From Candidatus Methanoperedens sp. (GTDB lineage Archaea; Halobacteriota; Methanosarcinia; Methanosarcinales; Methanoperedenaceae): a stretch of 19,214 nucleotides of DNA. Shown piece by piece: positions 5,672 to 13,296 of this stretch. The stretch lies in NCBI GenBank assembly GCA_023249275.1, contig JAHFCV010000021.1, positions 1 through 19,214 of the forward strand, given 5' to 3'. Each line of letters opens with the position of its first letter. Positions within the stretch are counted from its first letter, which is position 1. Below the pieces are notes generated by a model. It searched no databases. It was not told the DNA's origin and saw only the letters and a list, made by a program, of their open reading frames with translations. A program made the translations under genes and the position numbers.

Positions 5672-6706
5672 ATGACGACAGAAGCAGCAGCACACCACAG
5701 CATTCATATCCCGAAATGGAAAAAAGACGAGATAGAGGATATTAAAAATTTATTAACCACTCATTCTTCAATAGGCGTTGTGGGAGTTACAGGGATACCC
5801 TCAAACCAGCTCCAGATAATGCGAAAGAACCTGCGCGGTATGGCTGAGATTAAGATGTGCAGGAACAGCATGATTGACCGCGCGCTTAATGAATCGGCTG
5901 AAGATATTAAAAAGATTAACAAATATGTGGAAGACCAGACCGCTCTATTATTCACGAATGAGAATCCCTTCAAGCTCTATAAGATTTTAGAGAAGGGCAA
6001 AACGTCAGCCCCCATAAAAGCCGGAGGAATCTCTCCCAAGGATATAGTAATCGAGAAAGGTCCGACCTCTTTCCCGCCAGGACCCATTGTAGGAGAACTG
6101 ACCGGCGCGGGAATCCCGGCTGGCATTGAAGGCGGAAAAGTTGTAATCCGCGAGACCAAGACCGTAGCCAGGAAAGGCGATGTGGTTGATGCAAAACTTG
6201 CATCCATCCTTTCACGACTTGATATTCATCCGGTAGAACTGGGGCTTGAGCTTCGGGCTGTTTATGAAAAGGGCATGATATATGAATCAAAGCTCCTGGC
6301 AGTGGATGAAACACAATATCTCGCTAATTTGACAACTGCCGTCCAGCGGGCATTTAATTTATCTATCAACTCGGCATACCCGGCAAAAGCCACAATCAGT
6401 ACACTGCTTACAAAAGCAGCGTCCCAGTCAAGGAACCTGGCTATAAACGCCGAGATAATAATGCCGGATATCATCGATGTGTTGCTTGGAAAAGCCAATG
6501 CACAGATGTTATCGCTGGGCAGGATTGCATCTGAGAAGGATGCAAATTCAGTTAGCGGCAAGTTAAAAGAGAAGCTTGCGGCAGCACCGAAGGAAGCAAA
6601 GCAAGCAGGTGTTGCAGCAGCGCCAAAGGAAGCAAAAGAAGAAAAGAAAAAGGAAGAACCCAAGGAAACTGATATTGCAGCGGGCCTGGGCTCGTTATTC
6701 GGTTAA
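5672..6706 (+). CDS. rpl10: Large subunit ribosomal protein uL10 (P0)
   Basis: uL10 is the base of the ribosomal stalk. It binds 23S rRNA through its N-terminal domain and carries P1 dimers that recruit translation GTPases. The N-terminal region (15-110; SIGVVGVTGIPSNQLQIMRK, then MCRNSMIDRAL) is the rRNA-binding fold. The archaeal/eukaryal insertion follows (about 110-190; FPPGPIVGELTGAGIPAGIEG). A long helical spine (about 240-300) would hold P1 dimers. The end is a Lys/Glu/Ala-rich hinge finishing in GLGSLFG, the same type of tip as in P1. At 344 aa it has normal archaeal length. The ATG at 5672 abuts the uL1 stop, so translation is probably coupled. Confidence 0.97.
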   Translation: MTTEAAAHHSIHIPKWKKDEIEDIKNLLTTHSSIGVVGVTGIPSNQLQIMRKNLRGMAEIKMCRNSMIDRALNESAEDIKKINKYVEDQTALLFTNENPFKLYKILEKGKTSAPIKAGGISPKDIVIEKGPTSFPPGPIVGELTGAGIPAGIEGGKVVIRETKTVARKGDVVDAKLASILSRLDIHPVELGLELRAVYEKGMIYESKLLAVDETQYLANLTTAVQRAFNLSINSAYPAKATISTLLTKAASQSRNLAINAEIIMPDIIDVLLGKANAQMLSLGRIASEKDANSVSGKLKEKLAAAPKEAKQAGVAAAPKEAKEEKKKEEPKETDIAAGLGSLFG

Positions 6707-6716
6707 GATAACAAAA

Positions 6717-6736
6717 CCCCGTATTTAAATACGGGG
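6717..6736 (+). promoter_or_regulatory. Perfect 20-bp palindrome between uL10 and P1
   Basis: CCCCGTATTTAAATACGGGG is a perfect palindrome in the 50-base gap between the uL10 stop and the P1 start. As RNA it gives an eight-pair stem with a UUAA loop. It could be an RNA processing or stabilising element, or a partial terminator. The TTTAAAT core could also act as a TATA box, but the predicted start (about 6752) would remove the P1 ribosome site GGTGAT, so an RNA role seems likelier. P1 is needed in several copies per ribosome, so differential expression is expected here. Confidence 0.6.
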
Positions 6737-6756
6737 ACTCGTAAAAGGTGATTAAA

Positions 6757-7065
6757 ATGGAATACGTATATGCAGCGCTTATATTACACAGCGCAGGAAA
6801 GAAAGTAACAGAAGAAGGAATTACGGCTGTTGTTAAGGCAGCGGGTATAGACGTTGATGCAGTCAGGGCTAAAGCGCTTGTTTCAGCTCTTGATGGTGTC
6901 AATATAGAAGAGGCTATTTCAAAAGCGGCATTTGCAGCCCCGGCAGCAGCTCCAGCAGCGGCAGCAGCCCCGGCAGCAGCGGCAGAGGCTCCAAAGAAGG
7001 ACGAAAAAGCAAAAGAAAAATCTGAAGAAAGCGGAATGGAAGGACTCGGCGCCCTGTTCGGCTGA
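6757..7065 (+). CDS. rpl12: Ribosomal protein P1 (archaeal L12)
   Basis: This stalk protein binds the uL10 spine as dimers and contacts elongation factors. The N-terminal dimerisation domain (1-58; MEYVYAALILHSAGKKVTEE) is followed by an Ala/Pro hinge (about 59-78), a Lys/Glu-rich segment and the conserved tip MEGLGALFG. I chose the ATG at 6757 because archaeal homologues begin MEYxYAAL and GGTGAT lies a few bases upstream. The in-frame GTG at 6748 overlaps that ribosome site. The product is 102 aa, normal for the family. It closes the operon, followed by a T-rich terminator. Confidence 0.97.
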   Translation: MEYVYAALILHSAGKKVTEEGITAVVKAAGIDVDAVRAKALVSALDGVNIEEAISKAAFAAPAAAPAAAAAPAAAAEAPKKDEKAKEKSEESGMEGLGALFG

Positions 7066-7074
7066 GCGCTTACA

Positions 7075-7095
7075 TTCTTATTATTTTTTTAATTT
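7075..7095 (+). terminator. T-rich terminator after the ribosomal operon
   Basis: Ten bases after the P1 stop, the plus strand becomes T-rich and includes a run of seven Ts (7084-7090). Archaeal RNA polymerase terminates on such oligo-T tracts without a hairpin. Confidence 0.65.
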
Positions 7096-7143
7096 ATAAT
7101 ATTAAAGTAAAATTAAAATTTTATTGTTATACAATTTCGGAAT

Positions 7144-7170
7144 GTTTAAAATAACTGAGGTCGTTTAAAC
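7144..7170 (+). promoter_or_regulatory. Probable ilvD promoter
   Basis: GTTTAAAATA (7144-7153) is a TATA-like box whose centre predicts a start near 7175, five bases before the ilvD ATG, so the message would be nearly leaderless. A GTTTAAAC palindrome (7163-7170) sits between the box and the start and could be an operator or a coincidence of AT-rich sequence. Confidence 0.5.
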
Positions 7171-7179
7171 AGGGGTATC

Positions 7180-8844
7180 ATGAGAAGCGATAATATCAAA
7201 AAAGGACTTGAGCGCGCCCCCCACAGGTCTTTATTAAAAGCAGTCGGGCTGACCGATGAAGAAATGGCTCTTCCCTTCATAGGAGTTGTGAATTCCTGGA
7301 ACGAGGTAATTCCAGGACACATTCATCTCGACAAGCTTGCAGAGGCGGTAAAAGCAGGGATACGGATGGCTGGAGGCGTGCCGTTTGAATTCAACACCAT
7401 CGGGATATGCGACGGCATCGCAATGGGTCACACAGGCATGAAGAATTCGCTGCCCAGCAGGGAAATAATAGCGGACAGCATTGAACTCATGGTGGAAGCG
7501 CACCAGTTTGATGGCATGGTCATGATACCCACATGCGACAAGATAGTGCCGGGTCACCTGATGGCAGCGGGGAGGCTTGATATCCCCACCATAGTTGTAA
7601 CGGGAGGACCCATGATGCCGGGCATAGTTGGCGATGAGCCGCGTGATGTGATTTCGGTATTCGAGGCTGTCGGAGCGCGCCAGAACAACAGGCTCTCGGA
7701 TGAGGAATTAAAGATCCTTGAGGACTGCGCGTGCTGTGGCGCAGGTTCATGCGCTGGTCTCTTTACAGCCAATACCATGGCATGCGTGACCGAGGCGCTG
7801 GGTTTGAGCCTTCCAGGATGCGGTACAGCGCATGCTGTGGATGCCAAAAAAGTAAGGATAGCGAAACATTCGGGCATGAAGCTCCTTGAACTTGTGGAAA
7901 AAGGCATAAGACCAACACAAATAGTTACACAGGAATCGCTTGACAATGCAATACGCGTTGACATGGCAATCGGGGGCAGTACGAATACTGCGCTCCATCT
8001 GCCTGCCATAGTGCTGGAATTCGGACTTCCGCTTCCTCTTTCGAGGTTTGATGAAATAAGCAGGGAGACGCCGCATCTTATAAACCTGAGACCCGGAGGA
8101 GACCGCTATCTCATAGACTTTGAGCGCGCCGGAGGAGTGCCTGCAATCCAGATGCGGTTGAAGAAGAAACTTGACCTTGATGCGCTCACCGTAACAGGAA
8201 AAAGCCTAGGTGAAAACCTGAAGGAATATATTATCATAAATCCGCGCGCCAATAAGGAGATAATAGCAAGCCTTGATTCGCCTGTACATGCAGAAGGCGG
8301 AATAGCAGTGCTCTACGGAAGCCTCGCCCCAAACGGCTCGGTGATAAAACAGACGGCTGTGAGCCAGGAAATGCAAAGATTCTCAGGACCCGCGCGCGTC
8401 TTTGACGGCGAGGAAGAAGCGATGAAGGCTATCATGGCTAAGAAGATCAAACCAGGCGACTGCGTGGTTATAAGATACGAGGGGCCGAAAGGCGGACCCG
8501 GGATGCGGGAGATGCTTTCCTCGACGGCAGCAATAGCTGGCATGGGACTTATTGATGCTGTTGCGCTCATCACGGACGGCAGGTTTTCTGGAGGAACGAG
8601 GGGGCTGAGCATAGGGCACGTTTCGCCTGAAGCGGCTGAGGGAGGAGCTATCGCGCTTGTGAGGGACGGCGATGTTATTGAGATTGATATACCTCGGCGG
8701 GTGTTGAATCTCAAACTCTCGCAGGAAGAACTTGGGAAGAGAAGGAAGGCGTGGAAGGCGCCTGCGCCAAAGGTTACGAGAGGGTATCTTGCGCGATATC
8801 AGAGATTTGTAAGGTCGGCGGATAAGGGCGCAGTCCTCTTATAA
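7180..8844 (+). CDS. ilvD: Dihydroxy-acid dehydratase
   Basis: IlvD dehydrates 2,3-dihydroxy-isovalerate and 2,3-dihydroxy-3-methylvalerate to the keto acids used for valine, leucine and isoleucine. It is a cytosolic Fe-S enzyme. Family motifs are MRSDNIKKGLERAPHR at the start, CDGIAMGHTGM (77-87), PTCDK with C119, CCGAGSCAGLFTAN with C191, and GRFSGGTRG (467-475), whose S470 is the expected catalytic base. The first stretch reads PGHIHL, as in the E. coli type, rather than PCN. At 554 aa it is full length. A phzF-family gene follows 21 bases later and ilvE lies further downstream, so the keto acids made here are aminated by a neighbour's product. Confidence 0.97.
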   Translation: MRSDNIKKGLERAPHRSLLKAVGLTDEEMALPFIGVVNSWNEVIPGHIHLDKLAEAVKAGIRMAGGVPFEFNTIGICDGIAMGHTGMKNSLPSREIIADSIELMVEAHQFDGMVMIPTCDKIVPGHLMAAGRLDIPTIVVTGGPMMPGIVGDEPRDVISVFEAVGARQNNRLSDEELKILEDCACCGAGSCAGLFTANTMACVTEALGLSLPGCGTAHAVDAKKVRIAKHSGMKLLELVEKGIRPTQIVTQESLDNAIRVDMAIGGSTNTALHLPAIVLEFGLPLPLSRFDEISRETPHLINLRPGGDRYLIDFERAGGVPAIQMRLKKKLDLDALTVTGKSLGENLKEYIIINPRANKEIIASLDSPVHAEGGIAVLYGSLAPNGSVIKQTAVSQEMQRFSGPARVFDGEEEAMKAIMAKKIKPGDCVVIRYEGPKGGPGMREMLSSTAAIAGMGLIDAVALITDGRFSGGTRGLSIGHVSPEAAEGGAIALVRDGDVIEIDIPRRVLNLKLSQEELGKRRKAWKAPAPKVTRGYLARYQRFVRSADKGAVLL

Positions 8845-8865
8845 TTAGCTCTTGCTTTTGGTTCC

Positions 8866-9654
8866 ATGAAAACAATAATCTTTCAGGTAGATGCATTCAC
8901 TGACAAACCATTTGCAGGCAACCCTGCTGCAGTATGCATTCTTGACGAACCTCATGACGATGCCTGGATGCAGAATGTTGCGAAGGAGATGAATTTATCC
9001 GAGACTGCCTTCCTGTATAAGCAAAAGGACGGTTTCAATTTGCGCTGGTTTACACCAGCAGTTGAAGTTGACCTCTGCGGACATGCAACACTGGCAGGCG
9101 CGCATGTGCTATGGGAAGCGGGTTATCTGAAGCCAGACCAGCAGGCTCGTTTTTATACACGCAGCGGGCTTTTGACTGCAAAGCGCATAGGTGGCTGGAT
9201 TGAACTGGATTTCCCAGCCGAGCCTGAAGAAAAGGCATCTGCTCCTCCCCAGCTTGCCAGTGCTCTTGGAGTTGCGCCGAAATATGTTGGCAGGAACAGG
9301 TTTGATTATCTTGTAGAGGTCGATTTAGAGGAAACCGTGCGGAACTTGAAGCCAGACTTTGCTTTACTTGAGAAAATTCCAGCCCGTGGAGTAATAGTTA
9401 CAAGCCTTGCAACTTCACAAGAGTACGACTTCATCTCACGTTTTTTCGCACCGAGAGCAGGCATAAATGAGGATCCAGTCACCGGTTCTGCGCACTGCTG
9501 CCTTGCACCTTTTTGGAGCAAGCGCCTTCACAAAAATGAGCTGGTAGCCTATCAGGCGTCTGCACGCGGCGGCATCCTGCGCCTTCGATTGAGCGGTGAG
9601 CGTGTATATATCAGCGGACAGGCGGTGACCGTTCTACGCGGAGAACTTATATGA
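8866..9654 (+). CDS. PhzF-family isomerase/epimerase-like protein
   Basis: The protein has the two-lobed diaminopimelate-epimerase-like fold of the PhzF family. Conserved segments are QVDAFTDKPFAGNPAAVC (7-24), SETAF with the catalytic Glu46, the DLCGHATLAGAH loop (69-80) and EDPVTGSAHCCL (202-213) in the second lobe. The length of 262 aa fits. PhzF itself isomerises a dihydro-anthranilate in phenazine synthesis, but most homologues have no known substrate, and no phenazine genes are present. Position 21 bases after ilvD, with no ribosome site or promoter visible, suggests cotranscription. A role on an amino-acid-derived metabolite is only a guess. Confidence 0.88.
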   Translation: MKTIIFQVDAFTDKPFAGNPAAVCILDEPHDDAWMQNVAKEMNLSETAFLYKQKDGFNLRWFTPAVEVDLCGHATLAGAHVLWEAGYLKPDQQARFYTRSGLLTAKRIGGWIELDFPAEPEEKASAPPQLASALGVAPKYVGRNRFDYLVEVDLEETVRNLKPDFALLEKIPARGVIVTSLATSQEYDFISRFFAPRAGINEDPVTGSAHCCLAPFWSKRLHKNELVAYQASARGGILRLRLSGERVYISGQAVTVLRGELI

Positions 9655-9727
9655 TTATAAGAGGTGAAGGAAGAAATCAAGAGGCAGTCAGAAAATGGAA
9701 AAATAAAAGTAGATTTTAATCGCTTGT

Positions 9728-9737
9728 ACTATATAGG
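9728..9737 (+). promoter_or_regulatory. TATA box of ilvE
   Basis: ACTATATAGG predicts a transcript start near 9759, ten bases before the ATG at 9769. The flanking TGTACTATATAGG closely resembles the AGTACTATATAGT of the ribosomal operon promoter, suggesting a strong basal promoter. Between the phzF stop (9654) and this box I see only purine-rich sequence. Confidence 0.65.
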
Positions 9738-9768
9738 TAGAAAATAATTAAGCCAGCGGTGTTATAAA

Positions 9769-10821
9769 ATGCAGATAACAAAGACATACCCCAGCAGATT
9801 AAGTGAAATAGATTTAGAAAACCTGGGCTTTGGGGAGGTCTTCTCAGACCACATGTTCAGCGTGGAATATATGAATGGAGAGTGGACATTGCCTCAAATA
9901 CTCCCTTTCGGTAAAATCGAGATTTTGCCAACGCTATGTTCATTACATTACGGGCAGGTTGTTTTTGAAGGTCTCAAGGCATTTAATTCTAAAAATGGCA
10001 TAAATATATTCCGCCCCGAGAAGTATCATGAGCGGCTGAATAAATCGTGCCAGAGGCTCTGCATACCGCAAGTGAGCTTTGACATGTTTATGGAGGGATT
10101 GGTTGAACTTTTGAAATTGGACAGGAACTGGATTCCAAGGAAAAAAGGTTACTCGCTGTATATCCGTCCCTTTATATTCGCTACGGATAGTTTCCTCGGA
10201 GTAAAGGTTTCCAGGACATATCGCTTTATGGTTGTAACTTCTCCTGTAGGGGCATATTACAAAGAAGGTTTTAATCCCATTAGACTGATGACGTCCGGAA
10301 ATTATGTCAGGGCTGTAAAGGGTGGTTTAGGTGCAGCCAAAGCGCCTGCAAACTACGCTGCAACCCTGCTGCCTGCCGAGGAGGCAAAAAAGAAGGGATT
10401 TTCCCAGGTGCTGTGGCTTGATGGAGTCGAGAAAAAATATATCGAAGAAAGCGGCGCCATGAACGTATTTTTCCTTATAGATGATAAACTGGTAACACCT
10501 CCCCTGGAAGGAACCATCCTGGAAGGAGTGACACGAAATACCGTAATAAATTTAGCAAAAGACTGGGGCATGGATGTAGAAGAGCGCAGAATCTCCATAG
10601 ATGAAGTAATTTCAGCATCAAACGAGGGTAGATTAAAAGAGGTTTTTGGGACAGGGACTGCGGCTGTCATCTCTCCTGTTGGCGAAATCCAGCATAACAA
10701 TACCCTGATAACAATAAATGGCAAAAAGACAGGCGCATTCTCGCAAAAACTATTCGATGAGATTACAGGAATTCAGTATGGGGAAAAGGAAGATAAATTC
10801 GGATGGTGCTATCCGGTTTGA
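9769..10821 (+). CDS. ilvE: Branched-chain amino acid aminotransferase
   Basis: This fold-type IV PLP enzyme transfers amino groups between glutamate and the keto acids of valine, leucine and isoleucine. The PLP lysine is K191 in GGLGAAKAPANYA. Other family features are LHYGQVVFEGLKAF (59-72), YIRPFIFATD (131-140), KYIEESGAMNVFF (223-235), GVTRNTVI and EVFGTGTAAVISPVG. At 350 aa it matches the longer BCAT type. It has its own promoter (9728-9737) and a GGTG ribosome site close to the ATG. It follows ilvD and the phzF-like gene on the same strand and ends 10 bases before the convergent prenyl synthase stop. Confidence 0.95.
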   Translation: MQITKTYPSRLSEIDLENLGFGEVFSDHMFSVEYMNGEWTLPQILPFGKIEILPTLCSLHYGQVVFEGLKAFNSKNGINIFRPEKYHERLNKSCQRLCIPQVSFDMFMEGLVELLKLDRNWIPRKKGYSLYIRPFIFATDSFLGVKVSRTYRFMVVTSPVGAYYKEGFNPIRLMTSGNYVRAVKGGLGAAKAPANYAATLLPAEEAKKKGFSQVLWLDGVEKKYIEESGAMNVFFLIDDKLVTPPLEGTILEGVTRNTVINLAKDWGMDVEERRISIDEVISASNEGRLKEVFGTGTAAVISPVGEIQHNNTLITINGKKTGAFSQKLFDEITGIQYGEKEDKFGWCYPV

Positions 10822-10831
10822 TGGTATAAAT

Positions 10832-11794
10832 CTAATACTTCCTCTCAATCATATAATCCGCAAGCCCTATGAGTATCTTCTTTGCCTCGGAATCGGGCAG
10901 CGTCTTCAACGCAGTTTTACCTTCCTCCACAAAACCGAGTGCCTTATTCATGGCGTAATCAATCGAACCCGACTCCTTCAGGGTCGTAAGGGCTGCTGAA
11001 ACCTCGCTTCGTGTGGCATTGCTCTTCCCGAGCGCATCGATGGTAATTCCCTTTGAAAGCGCATGAATCACAATAAGCGTGCGCTTTCCCTCAATAATAT
11101 CCCCGCCCTGCGCTTTTCCAAGAATCTCTTCAGGAGTTATAAGGTCAATCACATCATCGTAAATCTGGAATCCAACGCCTGTCAGCCTGCCAAAATCCCA
11201 TAATGCCCGAACTACTTCCCTGTTAGAGCCGGATAAAATTGCTCCCATCTTCACGGCGCTTGCAAAAAGCACGGCAGTTTTTTTCTCCACCATGCGCATG
11301 TATTCGTCCTCTGTTACATCTTTTCGGGTCTGGAAATTCATATCCATCCACTGCCCCTCGCAAATATCCGTGCATGTTTTTGACATGAGCTCAAGGCTTT
11401 CAACAAGCTGCGAAGGTTCGCTTTTTGTGCACGAAAGAATTTCAAACGCTTTTGAGTAAAGAGCATCCCCGGCAACAATCGCACCAGGCACGCCCCATTT
11501 TTTATGCACCGTTGTGAGCCCTCTCCTGAGGTCAGCCTCATCCATGATGTCATCGTGGATCAAAGTGAAATTGTGGATTAGTTCTACTGCTACTGCCGCT
11601 GGAAGCAGGTTTTCAGGCTTGCCGCCCACAGCTTCGGCTGCAAGCAACAACGCAGAAGGACGAAGTCTTTTTCCTCCTGCATCTAGCAGGTGGCGCATGG
11701 CTTTATATAACTCATCAGGGGGTGTTATTGGGAGAAATTTCGGAATGGCTTCATCCACCAGTTTGGCTTTTTGCTGGAGGATTTCTTCAATCAT
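10832..11794 (-). CDS. idsA: Geranylgeranyl/farnesyl diphosphate synthase
   Basis: This trans-prenyltransferase condenses IPP with allylic diphosphates to make the C20 (or C15) precursor of archaeal ether lipids. The first Asp-rich motif is DDIMD (81-85) and the second is YDDVID (D213, D214, D217). GKRLRP (41-46) binds the allylic substrate, and GDIIEGKRT follows the second motif. F76, five residues before the first motif, is the position known to limit chain length in archaeal GGPP synthases, which favours a C20 product. At 320 aa it is full length. It is last in the mevalonate cluster. Its ATG lies inside a perfect hairpin (11792-11815) with a GAGG ribosome site in the loop, so translation may be structure-controlled. 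Confidence 0.94.
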   Translation of the reverse strand: MIEEILQQKAKLVDEAIPKFLPITPPDELYKAMRHLLDAGGKRLRPSALLLAAEAVGGKPENLLPAAVAVELIHNFTLIHDDIMDEADLRRGLTTVHKKWGVPGAIVAGDALYSKAFEILSCTKSEPSQLVESLELMSKTCTDICEGQWMDMNFQTRKDVTEDEYMRMVEKKTAVLFASAVKMGAILSGSNREVVRALWDFGRLTGVGFQIYDDVIDLITPEEILGKAQGGDIIEGKRTLIVIHALSKGITIDALGKSNATRSEVSAALTTLKESGSIDYAMNKALGFVEEGKTALKTLPDSEAKKILIGLADYMIERKY

Positions 11795-11815
11795 AAAGCG
11801 AAACCTCGCTTTATG
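11792..11815 (-). promoter_or_regulatory. Hairpin enclosing the prenyl synthase start codon
   Basis: On the minus strand CATAAAGCGA-GGTT-TCGCTTTATG forms a perfect 10-pair stem with a 4-base loop. The last three bases of the 3' arm are the ATG of the prenyl synthase gene, and the GAGG ribosome site spans the end of the 5' arm and the loop, nine bases before the ATG. Folding would therefore hide the start codon. Confidence 0.6.
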
Positions 11816-11823
11816 CGGTTATC

Positions 11824-11900
11824 CACGTATGGCGAAGCCATACGTGTCTGCGAAGTAAAGCGGCGCAACGGTTTTGCGGTGTAAACTGACGCAACAGTTT
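11824..11900. repeat. Cluster of hairpins in the rnj-idsA gap
   Basis: CACGTATGGC-GAA-GCCATACGTG (11824-11846) is a perfect 10-pair stem with a 3-base loop. CGCAA-CGGTT-TTGCG (11864-11878) and AAACTG-ACGCAA-CAGTTT (11883-11900) are two weaker stems. Together with the start-codon hairpin this makes four stem-loops in about 110 bases. The cluster may be an mRNA processing or stability region in the operon, or the remains of a palindromic mobile repeat. Confidence 0.65.
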
Positions 11901-11934
11901 TTGATAAAACCTTCCTAAAGTTTTTTATAAAACC
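11896..11934. repeat. 16-bp direct repeat over the RNase J stop codon
   Basis: AGTTTTTGATAAAACC (11896-11911) and AGTTTTTTATAAAACC (11919-11934) differ at one base and start 23 bases apart. The second copy contains the RNase J stop codon, so the first looks like a tandem duplication of the gene's end. Confidence 0.6.
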
Positions 11935-13262
11935 ATCTCCTCTCCGTTTCTCATGATATGTACGGTATCACCGAAAACATACCCCGCATCCTCTGCCATC
12001 TCCACATAGCTTGCATGCATAGTCATAAACCCATGCGATGGTATCACCTGTTCAGGGTTTATCATTCGCAGCAGTTCCCAGTGGTCTTCCTTGCTCGCAT
12101 GCCCTGACACATGGACATTTTCATATATGCGCGCTCCCGCCATTTTCAGTTTTATCTCAAGAGCATGCCTGTTCGCCATTGTCATGGGACTCGGGATTGT
12201 ATTTGCTGAAAAAACCACTTTATCTCCTGGATCTATCCTGAACTGCGTCTCACCGTTAGATATTCTTGTGAGAATAGATTCGGGTTCGCCCTGGTGACCG
12301 GTTATTATAGGAAGATATTTCTTCTTCCCATCCTGGGATATTCGCTTTAAGGCTTTTTCAACAGCATTCCTGTTTCCGTGTATTTCAAGATTCTTAGGGA
12401 ATTTTATATACCCCATCTTCTGGGCTATTGAGAGATATCGTTCCATAGAGCGCCCCAGCAGAATCGGAATCCTGTTCATCTCCTCAGCCGCTTCGATAAT
12501 CGCATTAATGCGCGCCACATGGGATGAGAATGTAGTGATCAGGACGCCCGAATCGGTCTCTTCCGTTCCCAGAAGCACATCGCGCACAAGGTCTTTTGCT
12601 ATTTTTTCAGACGGGGTTTTCCCTGAGAACCCGGAGTTAGTGCTCTCGGTAATCATGGCTCTAACACCTTCTTTTCCCAGCTTTCTAAGCCTCTGGAAGT
12701 CAGGCACATCACCGAGGGTGGGAGTCCTGTCCAACTTGAAGTCGCTGGCATACAAAACTACCCCGTCAGGCGTATGGATTGCCGCAAACGCAGAATCCAC
12801 GATGCTGTGCTGTATCCGGATAAATTCAATCTGAATGTCGGGCGTGAGGTTATACCGTCCACCGATCTTCAAGGGAATCACTTCATTATTCACCTTAAAT
12901 TTCTTTTCCTCGGATATCTCATGCCTGACCAGTTCTGCGGTATACGGCGTTGCGATTATAGGCGCTTTGTACCTGTGCGCTAATTTTGGTATCGCCCCGA
13001 TATGGTCGAGGTGACCGTGCGTGCATACGATAGCCTTGACGCTTCCGCTCACTTCCTTCATGACCGTATCATCGGGAATAGCCCCCATCTTTATAAGGTC
13101 CATTGAATGCATTTTGTCAATTTCCACATCTTCATGTATCTGCACCCTGTCCAGTTGCAGTCCCATATCCAGTACGATAATATCGTTGTCGATTCTTATC
13201 CCAGTCATGTTCCGGCCCATTTCATTGTAGCCGCCGACTGCAATAATTCCTATTTCTGTCAT
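11925..13262 (-). CDS. rnj: RNase J-type beta-CASP ribonuclease
   Basis: This is a metallo-beta-lactamase/beta-CASP enzyme of the archaeal RNase J group, expected to degrade RNA 5' to 3'. The zinc motif HGHLDH gives H82, H84, D86 and H87. Further metal ligands are H152 (IQHSIVDSA) and D174 (YASDFKLD). The beta-CASP part carries TTFSSHVARI and VVFSANTIPSP, and the end has VSGHASKEDH and IPSHGF. At 445 aa it matches archaeal RNase J, which lacks the longer bacterial C-terminal domain. GGAGAG lies six bases before the ATG. It sits between IPP isomerase and prenyl synthase, an order I recall as common in euryarchaea. The link between RNA decay and lipid synthesis is unexplained. Confidence 0.94.
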   Translation of the reverse strand: MTEIGIIAVGGYNEMGRNMTGIRIDNDIIVLDMGLQLDRVQIHEDVEIDKMHSMDLIKMGAIPDDTVMKEVSGSVKAIVCTHGHLDHIGAIPKLAHRYKAPIIATPYTAELVRHEISEEKKFKVNNEVIPLKIGGRYNLTPDIQIEFIRIQHSIVDSAFAAIHTPDGVVLYASDFKLDRTPTLGDVPDFQRLRKLGKEGVRAMITESTNSGFSGKTPSEKIAKDLVRDVLLGTEETDSGVLITTFSSHVARINAIIEAAEEMNRIPILLGRSMERYLSIAQKMGYIKFPKNLEIHGNRNAVEKALKRISQDGKKKYLPIITGHQGEPESILTRISNGETQFRIDPGDKVVFSANTIPSPMTMANRHALEIKLKMAGARIYENVHVSGHASKEDHWELLRMINPEQVIPSHGFMTMHASYVEMAEDAGYVFGDTVHIMRNGEEMVL

Positions 13263-13296
13263 TTAATTCTCTCCATAATAATTAGTCAAAATTCGA

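Noticed and set aside
6262..6663. Minus-strand frames within uL10
   Set aside because: Antisense shadows of the Ala/Lys/Glu-rich tail of uL10, giving Phe/Ser/Ala-rich translations.
6721..6732. Internal TATA box driving P1
   Set aside because: The predicted start near 6752 would fall after the GGTGAT ribosome site and leave about five bases of leader. It remains possible as a leaderless start but is less likely than an RNA element.
6748..6756. GTG start for P1
   Set aside because: The GTG overlaps the GGTGAT ribosome site, and the protein family begins at the MEYVYAAL methionine (6757).
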